Source: Erigeron canadensis (Eukaryota > Streptophyta > Magnoliopsida > Asterales > Asteraceae). From it: a DNA stretch of 64,000 nucleotides. Shown here in pieces: positions 47,627-58,200 of the stretch. Below the pieces are notes generated by a model, which worked only from the letters and a program-made list of their open reading frames with translations, made no database searches and was not told the origin of the DNA. Positions within the stretch are counted from its first letter, which is position 1. Every line of letters begins with the position of its first letter. Position numbers and translations under genes: made by a program. The DNA lies in assembly GCF_010389155.1 (NCBI RefSeq), contig NC_057768.1, positions 25,987,966 to 26,051,965 on the forward strand, given 5' to 3'.

Positions 47627-48397
47627 GGAGAGAGATCAAATAAGAAGGTGTGTTAAGGAGAGAAGGGAGAGAAGGTCCTATTGGCCAATCAGAGTGTGAC
47701 ACGTCGCCTCTAAAAAAAAATGCGCGGTGGCATTTTTGTAAATAATTTGACTTCAAACCTAAGCTGACCCAATCCACCTCAAGCTGACCCAACCCAAGCT
47801 GGCCCACCTTAACCTGATTCAGCCCAAGCTGACCCTCCCCAAGTTGACCCACCCCAAGCTGACCCAACCGAACCCCAAGCTGACCCAATCGAACCCCAAG
47901 CTAATCTACATTTGTGTAGATTTAATCTACATTTGTGTAGATTATGTGTAAATTGTGTCAAGCTAACCCAACCCCAACCTGACCAGACCCCAAGCTGACC
48001 CAAACCTGACCCAAAACCCAGAACCCATAATCTACATTTGTGTAGATTATGTGTAAATTGTGTCAAGCTAACCCAACCCCAAGCTGACCCAACCCAGAAC
48101 CCAAGCTGACCCAAAACCCATAATCTACATCTGTGTAAATTGTGTCAAGCTGACCCAACCTGAACAGACCCCAACCTGACCCAGACCCAAGCTGACCAAA
48201 CTGATTATGCTGACCAACCAAGCTGACCCAGACCCAAGCTGATCGGAACCCAGGCTGATCACTTTAGAAAAGTTTGATTTATTTACCAAAATGCCACCGC
48301 GCATTTTTTTCATTTTGACACATGTCGCGTTCTGATTGGTTCATAGGACCTTCTCTCCCTTCTCTCCTTAAGACATCTTCTTCCAGGATCTCTACCC
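47627..48397. mobile_element. (TA)n-flanked foldback element F with internal minisatellite
   Basis: TIRs of about 140 bp begin GGAGAGAGATCAAATAAG on the left and the mirror of GGATCTCTACCCT on the right. They share TTAAGGAGAGAAGGGAGAG, GGTCCTAT and AATGCGCGGTGGCATTTT. (TA)n tracts flank it (about 47609-47626 and 48398-48416). It lies in the intron after the first C-terminal exon of the GWD2-like pseudogene. Confidence 0.8.
47756..48250. repeat. minisatellite of AAGCTGACCCAA type
   Basis: More than 20 imperfect copies of an AGCTGACCCAACCC motif occur, with a longer repeat ATCTACATTTGTGTAGATT mixed in. The antisense ORFs reading Gly-Gln-Leu-Gly repeats are products of this repeat, not a gene. 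Confidence 0.85.
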
Positions 48398-48619
48398 TAT
48401 ATATATATATATATATAATTTGGTAGGTAATCTATACATGAAGTATGATTATAAGAACCTTTTTTGAGTTATGACCCACAATCCAGATTTTTTTGAATAC
48501 AACAATTTAAAAGGTTATAAACATGTTTTTGGAATAATAAAAATTCTTATATGAAAACTTTAAATACAAAGTCGGGGCCATAACTGCAAGGTTAAATGTA
48601 CTTTCAGTCACTTTCAAGC

Positions 48620-48745
48620 TTGGCAGGCAGTACAACAACAATACCTAATCCTGTAAAAGTGGGGGTATGGTGGAGGTTGGAAGCACACAATTGTACACTA
48701 TCAAGGGTAGAGGCGACTTTTTCTGAAAAGACTTCCAACAAAAGT
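48620..48745 (-). mobile_element. RTE-type tail fragment
   Basis: Read on the minus strand it resembles the tails at 32440 and 62030 (CCTCTACCC, CCAACCTCCACCATACCCCC) and ends GGATTAGGTATTGTTGTTGT. Confidence 0.5.
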
Positions 48746-51374
48746 GTTGTATAAATGCGAGTGACATGCAAATGTTATTGTGTGTTTCTGTGTGCGTGTG
48801 TGAACATAAGAAAATAGATTGTATTCATATGAGCATAGAATAAAACCATAGAAATAGAAGTATATAAGCATATAAAGTATTTAACATATATGTATGGATC
48901 TAAGCATGCAAGCCTATGAACATCTATAACTAGGGAAAATGGGCTCTACTATACACATTCTAGATCGATAAGTGTCTGTTGTTCAGGATTAAGATATAGC
49001 TGATCTCATTTATGAGTAAATCAATCTCCAGTGCCAAACTAAATTAAGAAAATATATGTTTCTTTGTATAATTGTACGTAGATAAGTGCGATTCATTCCT
49101 TTAACGGATAGCATAAAGCATTATAATAGGGATTTATTCTTAAAGGGCTTCTTAGTTTAAAACTTTGTACCCATGTATAATTACCTGCAGAATTATTCAA
49201 TAGGTTTTATCAAAGAATCATACTGATTGTTGATTCCCTCTCAAAATTTCTCAACTTTGTTATCTTTAACTCTATACCTAAGGGGTAAACAAATGTGCTT
49301 TGAGTCTCAATGTCTAAGTCACCTATAAGCAAAATATTCAAGTCCACACCATTTGTACTTATAGTAATGGACCTAAAGCTACTTTGGTTTTTTCATTATG
49401 AAGTAAAATTTCCAGATATGTTAACCAAAAAGGGACTTCAATTCGGAACTCATGTCACCCATATCAACGTGTTTTTATCATCTTGCTCCCATTTTTCTTG
49501 CTTTATGTCTTTAGTCAGTCTCTTGATACTAAAGTTAAACTGACTAATTTCTTCAGGATGTGGCAAAGAAATTTGCCTGCCTTAGTGAACTTGTTGATAA
49601 AGGAGACATGTCAAAGTTTAAAACAATTCAAGAAGCAGTTTTGCAATTGAAAGCTCCTCGTAGAATGGTAATTCAGCATTACCTGGTTTGTTCAATGTAT
49701 TTTATATGTTAAATTTTCTCATAAGAGCTACTTTCTTGAATGTACACACCTACCAGAATTTTCATCCTCACATGTCTTATCAAGTAAACATTAGTTTCAT
49801 TTTGACATTCAAATGTGGTTGCAAATCTAATACGAGTATCATGTAAAAGACTTTAGGTAGGTTATCCATGGTTCAAGTAACCTCAAAATTTTGAGAAATA
49901 TTGTTTATCACTAGCTCTAGGCTGAAAATACTGTATGATCCTTATTCTTTCTGGTAACAAGCACATAGAAGTTGGTTATAATATACAAATTCCGAATAAA
50001 CTTTGAGGTTTTGTTAATTTGGAGGGCATTGAGGTTAGGAAGAAAATGAAGAGTTCAAGAATACCATGGCCTCGAGGCCCTGGAGAGTTGACATGGAGCC
50101 GAATTTGGCAAGAAATAAAGCAGGTATATTTCTCCCCCTCTTTCCAATAAGTAGATTAAGCCTTACTTTAAACCTTTGTAATTTAAATTGAATTTATGGC
50201 CGGTTTCTAGTGCAAGTTTCTGTAACCGTCATATTTTTTTTGCATGGTCATCAAAGTTTTTTATCTTTTTGGATACTTGGTAGGGAAAATACTACAAAAG
50301 AGTAGTTAACTTTTCCTGAATGTACACCAAGGTAATTTATAGCTTTTTAATTGGTATCTGAAATTTTACTACACCATCTAGATACTTTCAAAAATGGGAT
50401 CTATAATTACCTAGGACCTAGATGGATCTTTATGAAAAGTTACTTGTTATCATAGCATTTTCCCAATAATCAATACTTGGTAGCTTTGAAGTTAAAAATA
50501 TTTACTATTTTACCTTTCTTCCTTTTAGCTTTGAAATATGAAAGCATTTTACATTCAATCTCTTAACTTATGTCTAGATTTGGGCTTCTAAATGGAATGA
50601 AAGAACGTATATCAGTTGTCAAAGAACACACATGAATCATGATAAACTATGTATTGGTATATTGATTCAAGAACAAATTAGAGCTGATTATGCCTTTGTC
50701 ACATACACAAATCATCCAGTGTCTCAGGACTCCTCAGAGATATATACTGAGGTACTTCCCGAATGCTATCAGACATAATGTTAACAACATAAAGTGATGG
50801 GGAAGAAAAGCTAATTTGATTTATGGACAGATTGTCAGTGGCTCAGTGGAGACTTTAGTTGGTGCTTCTCCGGGGCGTGCCATGAACTCTGTTACTAAGA
50901 AATCTGATCTCAAATCACCTATTGTAAGGCAACATAAATTTTTAAATATGCATTTATGCATATGAAACTGAACTTCATCTATGTAACTTGCAGGTTACTT
51001 GTTACCCAAGCAAATCTATTGGATTATACACAAAAAACGAGAAGTCGGTCATACTTAGGCCGGATTTCTTATCTGAGAACACGAATAGATCTACATGTGA
51101 TGGTACACATGGCAGGTATGTTAACTGGGTGCTGGTACAGGTATGTTAGCTGGGAGTGAAATGGGACCCTCGGCTCGTAATAGAGCAGCAAATTTGAGCC
51201 AAGCCAACTATCAAGTCTAATATGGCCCTGAGTCAACAAGTCAAAGGGGTTGGATGTGTATTTCGAAAGTGATTGATGCCAAGTTAGAGCAAGATAAAGA
51301 AAACATCTTGCTTCTCAAATTTGATTCTTTTGGCGCTAAAATTAAACTTATAAGGTTTAAATATCCGGGGATGT

Positions 51375-51630
51375 AGGTAACTTGTACACTTTTCTATTGT
51401 GTGAAAAAAACTTTTATCGTAATTAACCTGCAAAATTGAACAAATCATGTAAGAAATAAGTTGGATGCTGATGTGGCACCATCTGGCATCTAAGACGTGG
51501 TACAATGAGTAACCGCCACATCAACATTTAGCCTGTTGCTTACACGATTTGTTCAATTTTGCAAGTTAATTTTATAAAGTGAATTGGATGATAAGTTTTT
51601 TCACACAATAGAAAAAGTGTACAAGCTACA
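51375..51630. mobile_element. foldback repeat in last GWD2-like intron
   Basis: Arms of about 105 bp are inverted copies. GTAACTTGTACACTTTT...GCAAAATTGAACAAATC on the left is mirrored by GATTTGTTCAATTTTGC...GTGTACAAGCTAC on the right, closing on GATGTGGC/GCCACATC. Confidence 0.65.
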
Positions 51631-52455
51631 ATTTTTTTTAAATATTTTTTATAAACTTTATTAATTTTTATTCTTTTTAAAAATTAGGCCGCTACGTCAT
51701 TATTTTATTAACAATCTGAGGCAACTTTCTCAAATTACATATATATTTTAATCCACTAGTTGTAGTCTATCATGACTTGGTTGTAGATTTGTAAGCCAAT
51801 ATGATCGAGTCCACTAGTTATATACGAGTAACTTAGCGAAAAGTTTAGTTGTAGTTTTGTAAGCCAATATGAATCCATCCTTATGCTGAAACATAAACAG
51901 GAAGTTGTGCGAAAAGTTGAGCTGCATGCATGGACGGGTCAACCAAGTGAGGCGATGGGTACTTTATAGTACAGTCAGGATGGGTTGACCCACAAATATG
52001 TTTTCATAACACTAGTTTAAGAAATTATAAGCACTTAAATTGTTCAGGGTCACTTAGACCCCATTACACATATGCCTGTACCACCTTTAACCGGTTTGAC
52101 CTGTTAGAGGTAAAATATAACTCGAAGTTAATTATTTATGTTTTTGGTAAACGTGGTGAAATTGCAACCTATTCCGCTAATATAACTATTGAACTGCAAA
52201 TAACCATATGTGAACATAAAAGTTGATAAGAGCCGAAACCTTTTCAGTTTGTCAATGGAAAACAAAGAAGAAGTTGTGTTAGATTACTCAAGAGACCCGC
52301 TGGTAATCGATCTCTCATTTCAACGCTTGATTCACTCAAAAATTGCGGAAGCGTCAAAGATCGTAGAAGATATCTATGGTTGTGCCCAAGACATGGAAGG
52401 GGTAGTGCAAGATGGAGAAATATATTTGCTTCAATGCAGGCCTTTAATTCTTTAA

Positions 52456-53855
52456 AACTTTGCCTAAAGCATGCCCTTAAATAAATCCATTAATTACTTG
52501 TTTAGAAGTTAACAATTACAAAATGTCAGCATTCACCCACGGTCAAAAATTACGCTGCATGGTCAAGAGTGAAGAGTAAGAAGTATAATTAATAAGGTTT
52601 ATTTGTAACAGGGATGGTGAGCCGATCATCCATAAAACAAATTTGTTTACAGAGAGGTTCTCCATAACCTCTCTTATATACATTTATGTACAATTTTCTT
52701 TATGCTTTGTAATTTTTAGTTACTTTAAACCATGTAAGTATATAACCACTTTATTTAAAGACCTTAATATCAAACTTTGTAAATAAGACGAATAAGGCTT
52801 GCTAAAACTTATAGTACAAGCAAATTATGTGTTATGTGAATATTTACACCAGCATAATCTCTTCGCAGAAGTTGTAGATGTAAATATTTACACCATCAAA
52901 TACAATCTCTTACGCAAATTAACACCGTAAATTGTATGTAACAACAAATTCAGTTTCACTTAAAACCTTTTTGGACTTCACAATTGACACTTGTCATAAT
53001 TTTATCAGTTAGTTTTATTTCTTTAACAAGGTTAGGTTGTAAAAAACTAGTTTAACAAATGAGTAAAATTTTTTGTACGTGTTTAAATGTTAATATATAC
53101 TTTACATTTGACCATTTAGGTAATTTTTCCGTTAATATTAACTGAAACATACAAAGATGTCATGTGATAAGTGGTTATATACATTAATGTGGTCTAAGAA
53201 TGGTTATATAGACTAGTTTGTTCTAAGAAAGAGCCTACTTTGATTTATATCGTATGCATTTTAGGTTCGAGCTATAATGATAAAATATGACTTAAAATGA
53301 TGATCAAGTGAAGTAAAATTATTGAAGTTAGCATGTGAGACAGATGAAAAAACCAAAAATGACTTTAGGAAGAGTGAAGTGAACTTCAAGAATGAACCAG
53401 GTGAAAAATATGGTGAAAGATGATGCTAAAAAGAAAAAATCATGATGGAAGAATCTTAAAGCCTGTTACAAAAGTTAACTCCCGTTAAGCAGATCAAGGG
53501 AAAACCATCATCAGTAGTTAACGGCCGCTAGGAATGGCCGTGATACTTTACCCACTGTAACGGCTGTCAGAATATATTAACGGGCATTACACTTTACACT
53601 ACCCACTTTACCAAGTGTTTCTGAGAAAACAACAATATTAGTCATGATCTATGCTTCAACTTTTTTTTTTTTAGGATCAAAGGCGAATGTATTATAATAG
53701 AGGCTATCCAAGTGTAAATATTTACACCATTTCGTTCGACGTTAGTAAAGCCCCTTACACCCAAAAACCCAAAGCCAAAAGGTTAAAAAAATAATAAATA
53801 AATAAAATAATTTACAAAATTTGTCATGCGCAAAAAAATCAGCCACTGAAATGAC
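52456..53855. other. intergenic, no gene seen
   Basis: The near-palindrome GTAAATATTTACACCA occurs at about 52838, 52880 and 53712, the first two within a 45-bp direct repeat. Nothing else was recognised. Confidence 0.45.
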
Positions 53856-54113
53856 TCAATCCTCAATATCTTCAGCAGTCATGACATGGTTACACGATTT
53901 GCACCTTGAGTCAGACACATGAAGAAAAGCACCGCAACCCGCACATGGCTTGGCGTAGCCACCAATGGAAACCCCATCGCCCTTTATTATAAGATGATAC
54001 TTCTTCCCACATGATGGGTTCCTGCTCCATCCCACAACTCGGCACTGATCACAATAAACAGATCTAGATCTAACATCTTCTTCAACCACATCTAAACAAA
54101 CGGATGCCGCCAT
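53856..54113 (-). pseudogene. PHD-finger protein gene fragment (MMD1/MS1-like family)
   Basis: The 85 codons match an internal part of plant PHD-finger proteins of the MMD1/At1g33420 type: VYCDQCRVVGWSRNPSCGKK is the family's cysteine-rich block. It is followed by a second cluster (CAGCGAFLHVSDSRCKSC) and MTAEDIED. The family continues with Trp-Val after Glu-Asp; here the codon is TGA, one base from TGG. The N-terminal several hundred residues and the PHD finger itself are not found nearby. It is probably a gene fragment or decayed copy. A short expressed protein starting at ATG 54113 cannot be excluded. Confidence 0.6.
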
Positions 54114-54462
54114 GTCATCCCCACCGCTACCACCGATGAGACGTCATCATCAGCCAGTTGTTCACCAACCCTATATAATATCTGCCACGTCAGCATATGG
54201 GGGTAAAAGCGAAGACGGCGGTGGCAAAAGCGCGTGCCGTAACAAAAACTCTCTAATCGTGGTCCGAAAAGGTCCCGCCGCCGTCTGTTAGCCGGCCGGA
54301 AAAGTCAAAAAGTCGTTTAACCAAGCAAAAACAAATGCTTACAAAAATAGATTTTAACCAAGTGCTTACAAGTGCTTCAACTTTTCATTATAACCAAGTA
54401 AGAAAAAAAGACTTTAAGCAAAGATAGCCTTGAAATTCATGTCATACTTACAAAAATGCTGC

Positions 54463-54634
54463 TGGATCCCTTTTTAACCACTTGTCTTCCAAAGTATCAA
54501 ATGGAACTGATTGAAAGAGACTCAAATCTTTAAAGTATCAGTTGGATCCCTTTTTAACCACTAGTCTTCCAAAGTATAAAATGGAACTGATTGAAAGAGA
54601 CTCAAATTTTAAAGTATCAGTTGGATCCCTTTTT
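54463..54634 (+). repeat. tandem repeat, 80-bp unit, just over 2 copies
   Basis: TTGGATCCCTTTTTAACCAC starts near 54461, 54542 and (partly) 54621, with closely similar sequence between. The ORF starting at 54542 reads out of this repeat. Confidence 0.85.
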
Positions 54635-55260
54635 ACCACGCTCTGGATCATCCCCATAGCAACTATCTACCTGTTGTCCCTCAGAGCAAACCAACCCAAT
54701 GGAGGAAACTCCCCAGAGAAAGTCTCGACCACTATCGGCTTTATTGGAACCATCTTCACCATCCCAGAGTCACCATTTTTCAAGAACTCAGGTTCACGCT
54801 CCAGCTCCCGCGCCTCAAAAGACCTCCTGTCAATCTTGTTAAAAAGAAAAAGAAATTGGATAAGATTGGATATGTTATGCTAGGATTTGAGTAAGAATTG
54901 AGTAAAATTGGGTAGAGAGGAACCACTCTCTTCCCTTAACGCCCTGACGGACAATTACATAGCTGATGAATGGAAACTAAAAGAAAATAACAAAGAAGCA
55001 TATGTGTGGTGTGTAACAATAACATACATAGCCTGGCTAGTTTCTGATTTCTGCTGTAGACAGGATGTTAATACGAAAATGGGACAGAAAAGATTCTTGC
55101 ATTGATTTCAATTTACTATACAACTTCAGATTTTCTTTCAATACAATGAGAAGACAAATAAAAGAACTATTTCGAAAATGCCAACTTTTGATCTATGGAA
55201 CAATATACATTTGTGCAAAATTCTAACTCACCCTTTTTGTTCTTGCGACCACCAAAAGCA
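54635..55260. other. unassigned intergenic
   Basis: A less AT-rich stretch at 54640-54830 (ORF 54542-54883) has no recognisable domain and may be an old transposon piece. 55105-55260 is likely the 3' UTR of the minus-strand glycosyltransferase gene. Confidence 0.35.
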
Positions 55261-55265
55261 AGACT

Positions 55266-58200
55266 TCAGGTAGGACAACTTTTGTTTTTAAAATCTTCAG
55301 ACAAAAGCTGGTGAAACAGTCGAGTTAACCTTGTTGCACCAGGACCCGGTCTGAAAACAGAATCATCACCACGAACCAAACAAGGGTCTGATCCATGGTC
55401 CAGACCACCAGCACACCAAGCGCCTTGACCGAAGCGATGTGTACGGCCTAAAAGTTCTTTATCAATCTTGTCTAAAACTATGTCATCCTTTGGAAACTTC
55501 CTTGCAAACGGTGCACTACTGTTGACCATTTTGTCAAAATCTTTAATGGTCAAGTAACGTGGATGCTGTTTTGGAGGATAATCCCATGCGATATAATGAA
55601 GATCGTGGCTTATTACGGTTTTAGTGAACTCTTCTGTATTGCAAATTACTGTGTGAAAGTAGCCTTCCGGGGACGAGACAAAGTTGGTGTAGTACATTAA
55701 AACGGTTCTTGGAAAATTATCCAATCCCCATATACAGTATTCCATGAAAGCACGTGTCACCATTACCCATGCCGACCCTGTAAGTATACAACTAATTAAC
55801 ATAGTAAGAAAAGATAGTAGTTACTGCAAAATGCAACCTGACAAGTCTAAAGTAATAGGATAGCCTAGAGATGGCATAACTGTTAGGTAGGTCAGGTTGG
55901 TGACGGGCTGACCACTCAAAATAAGCTCAGGGTTAAACTGATAAATTTTTTTTTCCTAGATGAACATTAGTCGTGAACAGTATGTATGAACAGGTTGCAA
56001 GAAGGATAGCTCTTATACCAATTAATATCAACCAAAAAAGAGTCCTATCGATAAACACAGTAAACAAAGAAAATGATAAAAGGGTTCTTGCAATTCGAGA
56101 AGCAAGGATCTCCTAAAAGTCTTAAGACCTGAACTTAATTCATTCATTTTAATATTACAGCTCTAATAATCTATATAAATACTACTAATATCCAACCGGG
56201 GTTACAATACAATCTTCTGTTGATCCTCCTTTAAGAAGATCCGCCAAAACCATTACCACACCAAACTCGATGCAAGATTTTGTGGATTCTAACAAGAAGA
56301 ATTTTGTTGCATCTTAGTAACAGAATTAAGTTTTGGTCCTCTATCCATTATTTAATAAAACTGATTTTGATTCTTATGACCAAGAATATGTGGCTTCTCT
56401 AGCACATGTGTTAAGTACTATAAAACCATCTACATATCATCAAGCAGCTAAAGCAAAGGAATAGGTAGAGGCCATGAACAAAGAACTTCAAGCTTTAGAA
56501 CAAAATGATACATGGGTCATGGGTGTTGACTGCTTTACTTGAAGGACACAAAGCCATTTCTTCTAAATGGGTGTATAAAATTAAGTATAAGTCTGATGGT
56601 TCTATAGAGAGATATAAGGCTAGATTGGTAATAAGGGGATTTAATCAACAAGAAGGTATTAATTATAAGCATACCTTCTCTTGAGTTGCTAAAGCTGCTA
56701 CTGTTAGAGTTCTTATTGCTATAGCAACGTCCAACAGATCAGTTGGATGTGAATAATGGCTGTTTACATGGCTTTGTGGGTGAAGAGATTTATATGAAGC
56801 CTCCCGAAGGGTATATGAAACTATGAAAGTTTTGCCTGGTCAAGTTTGTAAATTGACTAACATTTTGTATGGCTTCCAGATAATGGAATCAAGAGTTATC
56901 AAAATTTCTGGCTTGGGTATTGAACAATCTAAACATGAATATTCATTGTTTATGAAAGCTAATGATCATGCTTTTACTGCTGATTTTGTATATGTGGATG
57001 ATATTTTAATTATAGGAAATTCTGACAGTGACATTGTTCAGACCAAACTAGCATAGGATAAGAAATTTACCATAGAGGATTTAGGCTTAGCAAGGTATTT
57101 TCTAGGCATTTAATTGTGCAAAACTGAGACTGGTACTTACTTGAACCAAAGAAAGTATACCTTGCATCTTTCTGAAGGATGCAGGCTTGACTAATGCTAA
57201 ACCAGTATCATTTCCCATGCCTAGTCATCTTAATCTTTCCTTAGACAAAGGTGATCCTTTATCTGATCCTAAGTCTTATAGAAGATTGATTAGCAGATTG
57301 TTATATCTTTCCATGACAAGGCCACACATTTCTTATGCTGTTCAGCTTTTTAAGTCAGTTTGTTTCCAGTCCAAAATTGCCTCATATGCAAGCAGCTATA
57401 CATTTATTGAAATACTTGAAAAGATCTATTTCAAAAGCGTTGTTCTATCCTGTGCATACTAACCTTAAGGCAACTAGTTTTAGTGAAGCTGATTGGGCTT
57501 CTTGCATTATGACTAGAAAATCTCGGTCACTCTTTGGTCTAAAAGCAATTGTTTCTAGATCTCCCACTTAAGCAGACTACAGAAGTATGGCAGCTACTAC
57601 ATGTGAGCTGATTTGGTTGACCTATTTGTTGACGGATTTACGTATTGTTGTACAAGTTCCACTCACTTTGTTTTGTGATATTAAGGTTGCTCAACAAATT
57701 ACCCTTGTTATAATGAAAGGACTAAAAATCTTGATATTGATAGTCATTTCACCAAGCACAAGGTTCAAGATGGTTTACTCCAGACTGCTTATATTCCGAC
57801 TAATCTCCAGCTAGCTAATTTGATGACTAAAGCATTGGGTTCCTTTCAACATTCGATTTTGAGTCACAGGTTGGGTTTAAAAGAAGTTCCAACTTGAGGG
57901 GGTATATGGAATATATATATATAGTTAGGATTGTTTTGTACAAATTGCAACTATAGGTTCTGAAATGTAAATATTAGATAGTTTGTTAGTTTAGAAGTAT
58001 ATTTGAACTTGTAATTTGGGATTTTTCTAATTAATCAATAACACAGAAAATTTCTAAATCCTCTCTCAAATGATATTCAGATTAAGTATTAAGTATTAGA
58101 TATTAAGTATTATATATTTATAGATATTGCATAATAATAAAATACCAAAATCCCACCAAAATTTCGAAAATTTCAAATTTCGGTCCTTGACCGAAACACC

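Larger units (their letters stand above)
45148..52455 (+). pseudogene. alpha-glucan water dikinase (GWD2-like), middle deleted
   Basis: N-terminal exons, with GT-AG borders, are 45148-45210, 45464-45573, 45653-45731, 46118-46209 and 46287-46342. They encode a CBM45-like starch-binding region (TWILHWGCI, KWFVPSFYPSG, VVIELRDPKIHAIEFVLKD). Later exons are 47296-47421, 49557-49667, 50034-50123, 50578-50751, 50831-50923, 50994-51115 and 52248-52455. They encode the C-terminal nucleotide-binding region (VGEKACSIRFLRKKVPTW, WASKWNER, ETLVGASPGRA, GVVQDGEIYLLQCRP). GWD phosphorylates starch using a phosphohistidine; that domain and about 900 residues are missing. A possible exon at 46410-46494 does not join in frame on either side. 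Exon 50994-51115 has also lost the conserved N-G-E-D-L motif. Introns hold a (TA)n-flanked element, an RTE tail and a foldback repeat. Confidence 0.85.

Noticed and set aside
47592..48313. Antisense ORFs encoding Gly-Gln-Leu-Gly repeats
   Set aside because: They are the translation of a minisatellite inside a transposon; there is no start context or homologue.
54542..55105. Two ORFs upstream of the GT14 3' end
   Set aside because: The first starts in an 80-bp tandem repeat and neither has a recognisable domain or splice support.
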